DNA from: a bacterium
GTDB lineage: Bacteria > Hydrothermota > UBA3073 > JACQXS01 > JAQTXJ01
Length of the DNA stretch: 64,000 nt
Reading direction: 5' to 3'
Assembly (NCBI GenBank): GCA_028716385.1
Contig: JAQUPX010000003.1
Coordinates: 335,910-399,909 of the forward strand
Below, piece after piece: positions 17,643 through 26,620 of the stretch. Made by a program: the position numbers and the translations under genes. Positions within the stretch are counted from its first letter, which is position 1, and the number at the start of each line of letters is the position of its first letter. The notes under the pieces are model-generated. The model was not told where the DNA came from and did not search any database. It saw only the letters and a list, made by a program, of their open reading frames with translations.

Positions 17643-17863
17643 ATTTTGGATTTTCCAGCAGAGCTGGATAACCAGTCCTAGATAACTCAAGGACTGGTAA
17701 TAGATTGTGGATTGGGGAATGAACAGATTAACAGAAGAGATTGGGGATTGGGGATTTTGGATTTTCCAGCAGAGCTGGATAACCAGTCCTAGATAACTCA
17801 AGGACTGGTAATAGATTGTGGATTGCGGAATGAACAGATTAACAGAAGAGATTGGGGATTGAA
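17642..17863. repeat. 2 x 111-bp tandem repeat between flgH and flgI
   Basis: Unit 1 starts at 17642 and unit 2 at 17753, almost identical. Each contains hairpins CCAGC-AGA-GCTGG and CCAGTCCT/AGGACTGG (first at 17655-17667 and 17672-17697). Unit 1 begins at the last base of flgH. The hairpins may affect transcript processing between the two ring genes. Confidence 0.8.
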
Positions 17864-17977
17864 CAGATTAAAAAAAGAGAGTGGGAAATGAAAGAAAAAA
17901 ATACTAAAAACAAGAACAAGAAATTACACAAAATGAAACCGCAGATAAACGCAAATAAACGCAGAAATATAAACAGA

Positions 17978-18922
17978 ATGAAAATTATATCATTAAGTAT
18001 AATATTTATATTTATGGCAGGGATATCGCAGGCGGCAAGGCTTAAGGATATTTCGACCATTGAGGGGATTCAATCGTATCAACTTGTAGGTTACGGGTTA
18101 GTTGTGGGATTAAAAGGAAGCGGGGACAGTTATAATTCTTTAGTTACGCAACAGTCGGTAAAGAATATGCTTGAGCATTTCGGTATTTTCACGCAGGACA
18201 AGAACAAACGCAACAAAACGAAGAACGTTGCCGCGGTGATGGTAACAAGCGAACTTCCCACTTCAAAACCGAAAGGGACAAAAGTAGACATCAGAGTATC
18301 GTCTATCGGGGACGCGAAAAGCATCAGGGACGGGACTTTATTGCTTACTCCTTTGAGAGATTCAAACGGGAAGGACAGGGCAACTGCGCAAGGGACAATA
18401 AATGCTTCGGACAAAGAACTTACCACAGGGTACATAATGAACGGTGCAATCGTAGAAATACCGATAGAGAGTGAAATCAGGGATACGTTCTACGTTTTAT
18501 TAAATACGCCGGATTTCAGTTCGGCAGTCAGCGTGCAGGACACGTTAAACAAGCAATTCAAGGACAGCACATTAGCGAAAGCAATGGACGGGAGCAGGAT
18601 AAGAATCAAGCTACCGAGTTCTTATAAAGGGAAAGTATTGACATTTATTTCGGAAATAGAAAAGATAGACATCGTCATTGACACGGACGAGAAAGTAGTC
18701 ATAAACGGAACGACCGGGACAGTAGTAAGCGGGTTAAACGTGAAGGTTTTACCGGTAAGATTAAATTACAAGGATATGAAGATTGAGATAACGAAGGACA
18801 CGCCGATAGGGGAATTCATAGATATGATGTATAAGAGCGGGGTAACGGAGACGGAAGTTCTCGACATAATAAGAAGTTTGAAATCATCGGGTGCCATAGG
18901 GGCACAAGTTATTATAATATAA
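17978..18922 (+). CDS. flgI: flagellar P-ring protein FlgI
   Basis: Periplasmic ring subunit. ARLKDISTIEGIQSYQLVGYGLVVGLKGSGDS, then MLEHFGI and the ending TETEVLDIIRSLKSSGAIGAQVIII are diagnostic. I place the start at 17978 because it directly precedes a signal peptide (MKIISLSIIFIFMAGISQA). In-frame ATGs at 17888 and 17933 would add a lysine- and asparagine-rich extension encoded by spacer-type repeats. The 17888 ATG has a weak GAGAGTGGG ahead of it, so a longer form is not excluded. 314 residues from the preferred start, slightly shorter than the usual 365. Confidence 0.9.
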   Translation: MKIISLSIIFIFMAGISQAARLKDISTIEGIQSYQLVGYGLVVGLKGSGDSYNSLVTQQSVKNMLEHFGIFTQDKNKRNKTKNVAAVMVTSELPTSKPKGTKVDIRVSSIGDAKSIRDGTLLLTPLRDSNGKDRATAQGTINASDKELTTGYIMNGAIVEIPIESEIRDTFYVLLNTPDFSSAVSVQDTLNKQFKDSTLAKAMDGSRIRIKLPSSYKGKVLTFISEIEKIDIVIDTDEKVVINGTTGTVVSGLNVKVLPVRLNYKDMKIEITKDTPIGEFIDMMYKSGVTETEVLDIIRSLKSSGAIGAQVIII

Positions 18923-18943
18923 AATTATTTTAAAAGGAGAGAA

Positions 18944-19399
18944 ATGGAAGTATCGATAAGATTTAACCAGACATTCTTGATAGTAAAGAACGTAAAGAAC
19001 GAACCGGGAGTCGGGGCAGAAATAATGGGGGATTTGTATGAGTTAGGGGTAGACACGGAATATTTTCATGCTACGCCAAGTCCGGACGGGAAAAAATCAG
19101 ATATTTTGATAATGATAAACAATGAGAATTTAGAAAAGACGGTTTTTGGAATCAACACTGCAAGGAAAAAAACGGGTGGGGACAAGACCGTTATCCTGAG
19201 TGACTTAACCGGCATAATAATAAGAGGGAGCGGGACAAAAGAAATTTCGCAGGCGCTTACTAAGGCTTTTAGTATATGCACTAAATACGAGGTAAACGTC
19301 GCGCTTGTTTATACGACATTTGTTTCAGCGAATTTATACGTTTCTTCCGAGACCGTAACAAAAGAATTTATGGACGACTTACGCAAGGGGTTTGAATAA
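18944..19399 (+). CDS. ACT-like domain protein in flagellar operon
   Basis: 151 residues. The N-terminal half (ILIV-type strand FLIVKNVKNEPGVGAEIMGDLYELGVDTEYFHATPSPDGKKSDILIMI) reads as an ACT regulatory domain like those ending aspartokinase. The second half (VILSDLTGIIIRGSGTKEISQALTKAFSICTKYEVNVALVYTTFVSANLYVSS) is compatible with a second one. ACT domains bind small molecules, often amino acids. AAAGGAGAG ribosome site; stop overlaps the flgJ start by one base, so it belongs to the operon. I know of no flagellar gene of this kind, so its role is open. Confidence 0.6.
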   Translation: MEVSIRFNQTFLIVKNVKNEPGVGAEIMGDLYELGVDTEYFHATPSPDGKKSDILIMINNENLEKTVFGINTARKKTGGDKTVILSDLTGIIIRGSGTKEISQALTKAFSICTKYEVNVALVYTTFVSANLYVSSETVTKEFMDDLRKGFE

Positions 19400-19710
19400 T
19401 GGACATATCGGGCATTAAAAATTTCTCGTTTACCGACAAGGTAGACCAGAAGCAAGTAGGAGAGAAATTTGAATCAATGTTCGTATCGATATTGCTGAAG
19501 GAGTTACACATTCCGAATTTGGGAATCGGTTTATCAGGGAGTGATTCAAATGGAAGCGGAATAGGCGAGACGCTTGAGCCGGTATTAAGGACTGAAATAT
19601 CCGATGCCTTATGCAAAGACTTCAATTTTGGGTTCAGGGATATTTTAAAGTTAAAGAATTACTTAAATACTGACGATAATACTAATAGTAAACTAAATAA
19701 ATTAATATGA
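19399..19710 (+). CDS. flgJ: FlgJ rod-binding domain protein, no hydrolase domain
   Basis: 103 residues matching only the N-terminal rod-binding/scaffold part of FlgJ (KQVGEKFESMFVSILLKELHI, then GIGETLEPVLRTEISDALCK). The muramidase half found in proteobacterial FlgJ is absent. Its counterpart may be the SLT domain in the first gene of this operon. Overlaps the gene before by one base and the gene after by four. Confidence 0.8.
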   Translation: MDISGIKNFSFTDKVDQKQVGEKFESMFVSILLKELHIPNLGIGLSGSDSNGSGIGETLEPVLRTEISDALCKDFNFGFRDILKLKNYLNTDDNTNSKLNKLI

Positions 19711-20216
19711 TAGACAAAGAAGTATCGGAATTACTTGTCGTGCTAAAAAGCGAGCTTGAGGCAGGCGAGGAGTTATTAAAGATATCGAAGGCGCAAAAGC
19801 AGTGCATAAAGAATTCCGACTTAAACGAGTTGAAAACGAACGTAGATAGTTCCGAGGATTTACTGGTAAAAATAATGGATATGGAAGACGAGCGGAGGAG
19901 AATAATTCTGAACATAAGTTTAGCGTTAAACATACCGTGCGAGAAGTTAACGATTTCGGAGATAATAAAAAATGCGAAGTCCTGCAACAGTATGAAAGTA
20001 AGGGAGTTAGACAACGTAAAGAAGAGGCTTTCCTCGGTTTTCAATGAACTTATGACATTTTCAAAAATCAACCAGTATTTAATTTCGAGGACGCTGAGAT
20101 TTATGGGAGACAGGATTAAAGCACTTAATTATAATTTAACCAAGAGTAATACTTATGGGGCAAAAGGATTAAAAGAAAGAGCAAAAGAACCCGCAATAAT
20201 AAACAAAAAAATATGA
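19707..20216 (+). CDS. flgN: FlgN-like chaperone for hook-associated proteins
   Basis: 169 residues, mostly helical with heptad-like leucines (VSELLVVLKSELEAGEELLKISKAQKQCI...LVKIMDMEDERRRIILNISLALNI), as in FlgN, the export chaperone for FlgK and FlgL. The position immediately before flgK (ATGA overlap) supports this; sequence identity alone is weak because the family is divergent. Confidence 0.7.
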   Translation: MIDKEVSELLVVLKSELEAGEELLKISKAQKQCIKNSDLNELKTNVDSSEDLLVKIMDMEDERRRIILNISLALNIPCEKLTISEIIKNAKSCNSMKVRELDNVKKRLSSVFNELMTFSKINQYLISRTLRFMGDRIKALNYNLTKSNTYGAKGLKERAKEPAIINKKI

Positions 20217-21589
20217 TAAGCTTATCGCAAATATTAGACATCGGCAAAAAAAGCCTTTCATCTCATCAATATGCGCTTTCCGTTACCGGGCAAAACATAG
20301 CGAACGTGAACACGCCGGGGTATTCAAGACAGAGGCCGATATTTGAATCGGATATGCCTATGGACATAACTCCGGGGCCGGTTGGGACGGGCGTTAAGAT
20401 AGAGGACATAGAGAGAATAAGAGACCAGTTAGTAGATGCGCAGGTAAAAGACCAGCTTTCGCAGGTTGGGGAATGGGATAAAAGCAGCATGCTACTTACG
20501 GAAATAGAGAGCATTTTAAACGAGCCCACGGATACGGGATTATCCAAGATAATATCGGATTTTTTCAACGCATGGTCGGACGTATCAAATAGTCCGGAAG
20601 AGACAGGTCCGAGAAGAGTATTAGCAGCAAAAGCGGGAACATTATCCGAAACGTTTCACAGGTTAAAAGAACAATTACAAGGAAGCATTACCAACATAAA
20701 CAAGGAAGTAGAATACAAAACAGACATCATCAATACAAAAGCTGGGCAAATAGCGCAATTAAACGCTCAAATAGTTAAAAGCGAATCCGGCGGGCAGATA
20801 GCGAATGACTTGCGGGACAAAAGGGATACTATCGTAAACGAGTTATCGAGTCTTGCGGACATTCAGACGGTAGAATCGGATGACGGTTCGCTTGCGGTAT
20901 ACGTAAATTACAGAGTAATAGTGGACAGAACGAACACGGTTGAATTAACGACGGAAATGACGGACCGAGCCGGTGTAAAAATGCTTGACATAATGTATAA
21001 CGGGGAGAAATTGGAACCACAAAGCGGTGAACTTCATGCGACGCTTTATGTGCGGGACGAACAGATTCCCGAATACATAGAAAAACTTGATACGCTGGCA
21101 AATTCCATCATAACCGGAGTAAACGACATACACCGAAGCGGATACGGTTTAGACGGCACAACGACAAAGAGTTTTTTCAGCGGCACGGATGCATCTTCGA
21201 TTTCCGTAAGCAGCGCAATTATGTCTGATTTATCGTTAATTGCGGCATCATCAACGGGAGCGCCGGGAAGCGGAAACACGGCATTACAGCTTTCAAAGCT
21301 TGCAAGTTCTTTAACTATGAACGACGGGAAATCTACATTTGCGGACTTTTACAGTTCTACGGTAGCGGAAATAGGTTCCACATCGGAGACGGCGGCAATA
21401 ATGCTTGACAATGAAAACGCGTTACTATCGCAATTGGAGAACTACCAGGACTCCGTAAGCGGTGTATCGCTGGACGAAGAGTATACAAATATGATAAATT
21501 ACCAGCACGGCTATGAGGCTGCCGCAAAAATAGTAACGATGGCAGACGGCCTGTTTTCGACTATACTTGGTATGGTGGGAGTGGCATAA
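20213..21589 (+). CDS. flgK: flagellar hook-associated protein 1 FlgK
   Basis: Hook-filament junction protein. N-terminus has SLSSHQYALSVTGQNIANVNTPGYSRQRPIFESD; middle has DPLVDAQ-like RDQLVDAQVKDQLSQ; C-terminus has GVSLDEEYTNMINYQHGYEAAAKIVTMADGLFSTILGMV. 458 residues, within the family range. ATGA overlap with flgN. Confidence 0.95.
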   Translation: MISLSQILDIGKKSLSSHQYALSVTGQNIANVNTPGYSRQRPIFESDMPMDITPGPVGTGVKIEDIERIRDQLVDAQVKDQLSQVGEWDKSSMLLTEIESILNEPTDTGLSKIISDFFNAWSDVSNSPEETGPRRVLAAKAGTLSETFHRLKEQLQGSITNINKEVEYKTDIINTKAGQIAQLNAQIVKSESGGQIANDLRDKRDTIVNELSSLADIQTVESDDGSLAVYVNYRVIVDRTNTVELTTEMTDRAGVKMLDIMYNGEKLEPQSGELHATLYVRDEQIPEYIEKLDTLANSIITGVNDIHRSGYGLDGTTTKSFFSGTDASSISVSSAIMSDLSLIAASSTGAPGSGNTALQLSKLASSLTMNDGKSTFADFYSSTVAEIGSTSETAAIMLDNENALLSQLENYQDSVSGVSLDEEYTNMINYQHGYEAAAKIVTMADGLFSTILGMVGVA

Positions 21590-21590
21590 A

Positions 21591-22718
21591 ATGAGAATAT
21601 CTACTACTTTATTTTCAAGAAATTTTATGGATCAAGTTGAGCAGGGACAGGAAAGATTATTCTGGAACAACCAGCGAATATCAAGTACGAAGAGGATACA
21701 AAAACCATCGGACGATCCGATCGGGACTGACACGGCGATGAAGACGAGGGTTAACATTGACGCCAACAATCAATACATAGAAAACAGCAATAACGCGCTT
21801 TCGTGGCTGGATGCTACGGAAGTTTCCGCAAACAACCTGCTTGATTCATTGACAAGCGCATCGGATTTTGCAACTTACGGCGCAACCGACACCATAGGTG
21901 CGGACACCCGCAAAGCTGTAGCGAACGAAGTAAATCAACTCATCGAAGAGTTTGTGGACACTGCAAACGCGCAGGTAAAAGGGAAATACCTATTCGGAGG
22001 ATTCCAGACGCTTGATGCTCCGTACGAGACGGAAGAAAGCGTAACCGACCAGAACATCAGCGGCGCAGCATACGATACGCCCATAAGTTTAACGCCTCCC
22101 GCAAGAATGCTGGAAGGGACGACTTTAGTTACGGATACCACAGGAACAATAACCTATACGGAAGGAACGGATTACACGGTTGATTATGATACGGGAACGA
22201 TAACAATATTATCAACCGGCGGAATGTTAGTACCAAACAATTATCTCATAGACTACAACACTCAGATATCAAGCATAACCAGAAACCCGCAGGGAATCGA
22301 CGGGAACATCCTGCGACAAATTTCGGAATCCGAAACCATAACCATAAACATTACCGGGAACGAGATATTCAAACCAACCGGAGGCGTAGACGCATTCCAG
22401 GCGCTTATAAACCTGAGAGACGCATTGTATGCCGACGATACTGCCGGCATAGAAACCGCAATGGGGCAACTGGATGACTCGAGACAAACTGTAAGAGCGG
22501 GTTTAGAAACAATCGGTTCAAGATTAGAGAGATTAAATTCTCATGTTCCCCAACTCGAAGAGATGCAAATAAGCAGGCAAGCAGAGCTATCGAGGATAGA
22601 AGATACGGATATGGTTTACGAATCTGTAGAACTGCAAAAGAATCAATTAGCGCTACAGGCGGCATTGCAAAGTGGAGCAAACATAATGCAATTATCTCTT
22701 GTGAATTTTCTGAAGTAG
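21591..22718 (+). CDS. flgL: flagellar hook-associated protein 3 FlgL
   Basis: Second junction protein, flagellin-like. Start set at 21591, one base after the flgK stop, because MRISTTLFSRNFMDQVEQGQERLFWNNQRISSTKRIQKPSDDPIGT is the normal FlgL beginning. C-terminus has RLNSHVPQLEEMQISRQAELSRIEDTDMVYESVELQKNQLALQAALQSGANIMQLSLVNFL. Residues about 155-230 form an extra beta-rich insert (LVTDTTGTITYTEGTDYTVDYDTGTITIL) in the variable surface domain. Last gene of the operon. Confidence 0.95.
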   Translation: MRISTTLFSRNFMDQVEQGQERLFWNNQRISSTKRIQKPSDDPIGTDTAMKTRVNIDANNQYIENSNNALSWLDATEVSANNLLDSLTSASDFATYGATDTIGADTRKAVANEVNQLIEEFVDTANAQVKGKYLFGGFQTLDAPYETEESVTDQNISGAAYDTPISLTPPARMLEGTTLVTDTTGTITYTEGTDYTVDYDTGTITILSTGGMLVPNNYLIDYNTQISSITRNPQGIDGNILRQISESETITINITGNEIFKPTGGVDAFQALINLRDALYADDTAGIETAMGQLDDSRQTVRAGLETIGSRLERLNSHVPQLEEMQISRQAELSRIEDTDMVYESVELQKNQLALQAALQSGANIMQLSLVNFLK

Positions 22719-22956
22719 AGTTGAACATCTGCAGAATTTCATAAAAACTTTTCCAACTTGTTTTTTATCGAGTTGCACCTTTTTTTATCCACCCTCATAC
22801 CCCACTCTCAAAAAAGTCAGAAAAACTGATTAGTTGGATTAAATGTTCTTACGAACAAAAAGTCCAACCAAACAATACAACCTGTAGTAAAACATAAAAA
22901 CGACATACAACATATTGAATAGCTTGTTAATAGTGGCTTATAAACATTTTTTTCTC

Positions 22957-22985
22957 TTGACACTCAACTTTTTCATAGTTATCTT
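22957..22985 (+). promoter_or_regulatory. sigma-70-type promoter before tetR-like gene
   Basis: TTGACA 22957-22962, 17-bp spacer, TATCTT 22980-22985, with the ATG at 23015. The remaining bases of the flgL-tetR spacer (22719-22956) show nothing definite. Confidence 0.65.
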
Positions 22986-23014
22986 AACGCTTCAGTTAAA
23001 TTGAATGAAATATT

Positions 23015-23533
23015 ATGGGAAAAGAGAATAGCGACAGCAAGGGAAAAATTATTCTTGCTGCGATTGAAGTTTTTGCACAGAAGGGGAAACACGGGGCGAG
23101 CATGGAGGAGATTGCCGCTAAAGCCGGGGTAAACAAGGCATTGCTTTACTATTATTTTAAGAGCAAGGACAATCTTTTTCAGAAAACGCTTACGGAAGTT
23201 TTGCATAAGATTTTTTATCGCATAATTTCGAACATAGAGCAGGCACATAGCGATACGGGAAATTCCGTTAAGAAAGATGAGTGTTTTTTTGATGCTCACC
23301 GGGATGCGTTTTCGCAGGACCCCAATTTTTCCAAAATTGTTTTGGGAGTGATTTCTGATGAGCCGTGTAGTCTGAGAGACGCGATAGAATCGATTAAAAA
23401 AGACGGAGAACATAAAATTTCTTCCGAATTACTTACAATTTTTGAGAAAGGAATGCTTAAAGAAAAGTTCCGGAGAATTAACTCTGCGCACGTTTTAAGC
23501 AGTGTTTTTGAGAGAGGGAAAAATCCTCAATAG
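23015..23533 (+). CDS. TetR/AcrR-family transcriptional regulator
   Basis: Residues 8-60 are the TetR DNA-binding domain (KIILAAIEVFAQKGKHGASMEEIAAKAGVNKALLYYYFKSKDNLFQKTL). The C-terminal ligand domain (about 70-172) is on the short side and not assignable to a subfamily. Only 13 bases separate it from the glycosyltransferase gene, so it probably sits in that operon and may control alpha-glucan metabolism; this is inferred from position only. Confidence 0.85.
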   Translation: MGKENSDSKGKIILAAIEVFAQKGKHGASMEEIAAKAGVNKALLYYYFKSKDNLFQKTLTEVLHKIFYRIISNIEQAHSDTGNSVKKDECFFDAHRDAFSQDPNFSKIVLGVISDEPCSLRDAIESIKKDGEHKISSELLTIFEKGMLKEKFRRINSAHVLSSVFERGKNPQ

Positions 23534-23546
23534 GAGACGCTAGTTA

Positions 23547-24896
23547 ATGAGAATTCTAATGTTGGGCTGGGAATTTCCGCCTTTTTTTGCAGGTGGGGTC
23601 GGCGTAGTATGTAGTGAATTAAGCAAAGCGCTTGCTAGAAGAGGAGAAGAGATAATTTTTGTAATGCCTTCGGGGCCTTTGCAACCGACAGCCGGCACAA
23701 AACATTTAAATAAATTTCTAATCGCGGATAAGGATTTCAACGAATTTACCGAGATTCATGAAAGCGTAGCGAAAAGCATAAAACTAAACATAACTATAAA
23801 AACAATAGAATCATTACTTAACCCGTACATTACGTTTGACGAATATCAAAAAAAATACAGCGCAGTAAAAAGATTTATGGGGAAAGAAATGGGATTTATG
23901 GGGGAAGAAGGCGGAGAGTTGTACGGGAAAAATCTAATCGAAGAGGTTTATAGATTTGCAATAAGAGCAATTTCAATCGGGGAAAAAGAGAACTTTGACG
24001 TAATCCATGCTCACGACTGGACTACATTTCCTGCCGGCATAGTATTGAAAAAACTAACCGGAAAACCATTGGTAGTGCACATACACATAACCGAATTTGA
24101 CAAATCCGGAGGACAGCACGCCAACCCGGAAATATATAAAATAGAACGGGAAGGCATGGTTGAAGCGGATACCGTAATCGCAGTGAGTAACGCCGTAAAA
24201 GAGAGATGCATACATAATTATTACATAGACGGGGGGAAAATAGTCGTAATTCATAACGCTTCTACTCCGATGGTTTCGACCGAACATGCCAGAAAGGCCG
24301 ATGTCGAAGGAAGGCCGAAAATAGTGTTATTCGCGGGAAGGGTAACTTTGCAGAAAGGACCTGACTACTTCATTGAAGCGGCAAGACTTGTGCTGCAAAA
24401 GAATAAAAACGTCCTGTTCGTAATGGCAGGGACAGGCGATATGTTAAACCGAATGATAGAAAAAGCAGCCGATTACGGGATGGCAGATAAATTCATATTT
24501 ACCGGATTTTATGACAGGAAAGATGCGGAGCGGTTATTCGGAATGGCAGATGTTTTCGTTATGCCGTCGGTTTCCGAGCCTTTTGGCATTACCCCGCTGG
24601 AAGCGCAATACAAAAAAGTCCCTACGATAATTTCAAGACAAACGGGCGTTTCGGAAATACTCAAGCACTGTTTAAAAGTAAATTTCTGGGACATAAACGC
24701 TCTGGCAGGGAAAATACTGGAAGTCCTTGCATATGCGCCGTTAAAAGAAGAACTCAAAGAAAAGGGGTTCCAGGAAGTTCAACTCATCACATGGGACAGG
24801 CCTGCAATGGAATGCATAAAAATATATAATAAATATTATAAACCGGCTGATAAAACAGATAAAAAAACCAAAACCAAAAAGAGCAAAAAAGCTTAA
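23547..24896 (+). CDS. GT4/GT5-type glycosyltransferase, probable alpha-glucan synthase
   Basis: Two-domain GT-B fold. N-terminal acceptor region MRILMLGWEFPPFFAGGVGVVCSELSKAL; C-terminal nucleotide-sugar region VLFAGRVTLQKGPDYFIEA (about 260) and SVSEPFGITPLEA (about 345), with the E-x7-E retaining motif. Lysine-rich tail (TDKKTKTKKSKKA). The neighbouring GH57, GT3 and GH133 genes argue for glycogen or alpha-glucan synthesis, though GT4 enzymes are diverse and the donor cannot be read from sequence. Four bases before the GH57 gene. Confidence 0.75.
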   Translation: MRILMLGWEFPPFFAGGVGVVCSELSKALARRGEEIIFVMPSGPLQPTAGTKHLNKFLIADKDFNEFTEIHESVAKSIKLNITIKTIESLLNPYITFDEYQKKYSAVKRFMGKEMGFMGEEGGELYGKNLIEEVYRFAIRAISIGEKENFDVIHAHDWTTFPAGIVLKKLTGKPLVVHIHITEFDKSGGQHANPEIYKIEREGMVEADTVIAVSNAVKERCIHNYYIDGGKIVVIHNASTPMVSTEHARKADVEGRPKIVLFAGRVTLQKGPDYFIEAARLVLQKNKNVLFVMAGTGDMLNRMIEKAADYGMADKFIFTGFYDRKDAERLFGMADVFVMPSVSEPFGITPLEAQYKKVPTIISRQTGVSEILKHCLKVNFWDINALAGKILEVLAYAPLKEELKEKGFQEVQLITWDRPAMECIKIYNKYYKPADKTDKKTKTKKSKKA

Positions 24897-24900
24897 TATT

Positions 24901-26409
24901 ATGCCTAGCGTATGTTTTTATTTTCAGGTTCATCAACCATATAGATTAAGGAATTACAGCATCTTCGATATCGGCAATAGGTCCGATTATTTTGATGATG
25001 CCAAAAACTACCAGATTACACGGAAAGTGGCAGATAAATGTTACCTCGCCGCAAACGCCGTTATTTATGACCTCATAAAAAAACATAAAGGGGCATTCCG
25101 AGTCTCCTACAGCATAACCGGAGTAGCGCTTGAACAATTCGAAAAGTATGCGCCGGAAGTTATAGAGTCGTTTGTTAGGCTCGCAGAGACGGGATGCGTG
25201 GAGTTCGTAAACGAAACTTATTATCATTCGTTATCTTATCTTTACTCTAAAGCGGAATTCAAAGAACAGATTACTATGCATCGGAAAAAAATAGAACAGT
25301 TGTTCAAACAAACACCCGTTGTATTCAGGAATACGGAGTTAATATTTAGCGATGAGATAGCGAGATTCATTGAATCTCTGGGGTTTAAAGCAGTCCTGAT
25401 TGAAGGTGCGGATAGCATCCTTGACTGGCGGTCCCCGCATTTTGTATATCATGTGCCAAATACTAAAGTAGCGTTACTTTTGCGAAGCTATAAATTAAGC
25501 GATGACATTTCATTCAGGTTCAGCAACAAAGATTGGAACGAATACCCTTTAACCGCAGATAAATTTACCAACTGGGTTTCCGCAGTGAATGGGAATGGCG
25601 TGGTAATAAACCTATTTATGGATTATGAAACTTTCGGTGAACATCAATGGCAGGCAACAGGCATTTTTGATTTTCTAAAAGCATTGCCGGAAAGTATATT
25701 AAAGAACAAAGATAATAATTTTCTTACGGTTAGCGAGGTTGTGGAAAAATATCCCCCAATCTCAGAATTAAATATACCAAATTTCATTTCCTGGGCAGAT
25801 ATGGAAAGGGATTTAAGCGCCTGGCTCGGGAATCGTATGCAGATTAATGCGGCTGAGACTCTATATAAAATGGAAATGCAGGTAAAAAGAACCAAAGATA
25901 AACAATTATTAGAAGATTGGAGACGACTAACTACTTCTGACCATTATTATTATATGTGCACAAAATGGTTTAGTGACGGTGATGTGCATAAATATTTCAA
26001 CCCTTACGAAAGTCCTTACGAAGGGTTCATATCTTTTATGAATGTTCTAAACGATATGAGAACAAGGATATTAACTTCCAAAAAGGAGGAAGAAATGGCT
26101 AAAAAAATAGTTTCAAAGCAATCGCCAAAATCTACAGCTAAATTGCCAGAAACAAAAACAAAAGAAGTGCCGGTAGAAAAAAGTTTCTTTTTACAGGATG
26201 GCAGGATTTTAAGGACACTAAAAGACCTTAAAGATACCCTTGATACAATGGATGACTCAATCTTCTATCACCACGTCAGTCTTGACAGGAATGATTTTGC
26301 AAATTGGGTAAGAGACGTATTTAAACTGCCAGACCTCGCTGTCAAAATTGCGAATGCAGGGAATCAAGTCGAAACAAAAAAAGCAATATCTAATTACCTT
26401 TCAAAGTAA
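24901..26409 (+). CDS. GH57 alpha-glucan hydrolase/transferase fused to DUF5752-like domain
   Basis: Residues 1-390 are a GH57 (beta/alpha)7 enzyme: CFYFQVHQPYRLR at the start, probable nucleophile Glu in VVFRNTELIFSDE (about 150) and acid/base Asp in INLFMDYETFGEHQ (about 243). GH57 enzymes act as alpha-amylases, 4-alpha-glucanotransferases or branching enzymes. Residues about 399-502 look like a separate DUF5752-type domain (SFFLQDGRILRTLKDLKDTLDTMDDSIFYHHVSLDRNDFANWVRDVFKLPDLA). Near 26085-26097 lies a strong internal ribosome site and in-frame ATG. Probable partner of the glycosyltransferase just upstream. Confidence 0.85.
   Translation: MPSVCFYFQVHQPYRLRNYSIFDIGNRSDYFDDAKNYQITRKVADKCYLAANAVIYDLIKKHKGAFRVSYSITGVALEQFEKYAPEVIESFVRLAETGCVEFVNETYYHSLSYLYSKAEFKEQITMHRKKIEQLFKQTPVVFRNTELIFSDEIARFIESLGFKAVLIEGADSILDWRSPHFVYHVPNTKVALLLRSYKLSDDISFRFSNKDWNEYPLTADKFTNWVSAVNGNGVVINLFMDYETFGEHQWQATGIFDFLKALPESILKNKDNNFLTVSEVVEKYPPISELNIPNFISWADMERDLSAWLGNRMQINAAETLYKMEMQVKRTKDKQLLEDWRRLTTSDHYYYMCTKWFSDGDVHKYFNPYESPYEGFISFMNVLNDMRTRILTSKKEEEMAKKIVSKQSPKSTAKLPETKTKEVPVEKSFFLQDGRILRTLKDLKDTLDTMDDSIFYHHVSLDRNDFANWVRDVFKLPDLAVKIANAGNQVETKKAISNYLSK
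26095..26409 (+). CDS. possible internal start giving a free DUF5752-like protein
   Basis: Inside the GH57 gene, GGAGGA (26085-26090) is followed four bases later by an in-frame ATG (26095). From there a complete 104-residue small domain is encoded, after a lysine/proline-rich linker. Both a fused and a free form could be made. Alternatively the site is the fossil of a former gene start before fusion. Confidence 0.4.
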   Translation: MAKKIVSKQSPKSTAKLPETKTKEVPVEKSFFLQDGRILRTLKDLKDTLDTMDDSIFYHHVSLDRNDFANWVRDVFKLPDLAVKIANAGNQVETKKAISNYLSK

Positions 26410-26443
26410 TTTGGTAGAAATTTTTGTTGTATGGAGTGCATAA

Positions 26444-26485
26444 ATATCGTTAGACAAGTATTAACGATATATTATGTGTCTTTTT
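26444..26485 (+). terminator. possible terminator after GH57 gene
   Basis: ATATCGTTA (26444-26452) pairs with TAACGATAT (26462-26470). The T-run comes only at 26481-26485, after ATTATGTGTC, so termination is plausible but not textbook. Confidence 0.45.
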
Positions 26486-26620
26486 GAAATAGCCTTTTAT
26501 ATTTTGCCCTTATTTTTGTATCGCACAGTTACTCTGCACAAAAATTTCTAACGGTAAAAATATATAAATGCAGGAGCAAAGACAATACATTGTCTCTTTG
26601 CAAAAAAGAAAAACAATTTA

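Noticed and set aside
17852..17977. N-terminal extension of FlgI
   Set aside because: Encoded by spacer-type repeat sequence ahead of a clean signal peptide; treated as untranslated unless proven otherwise.
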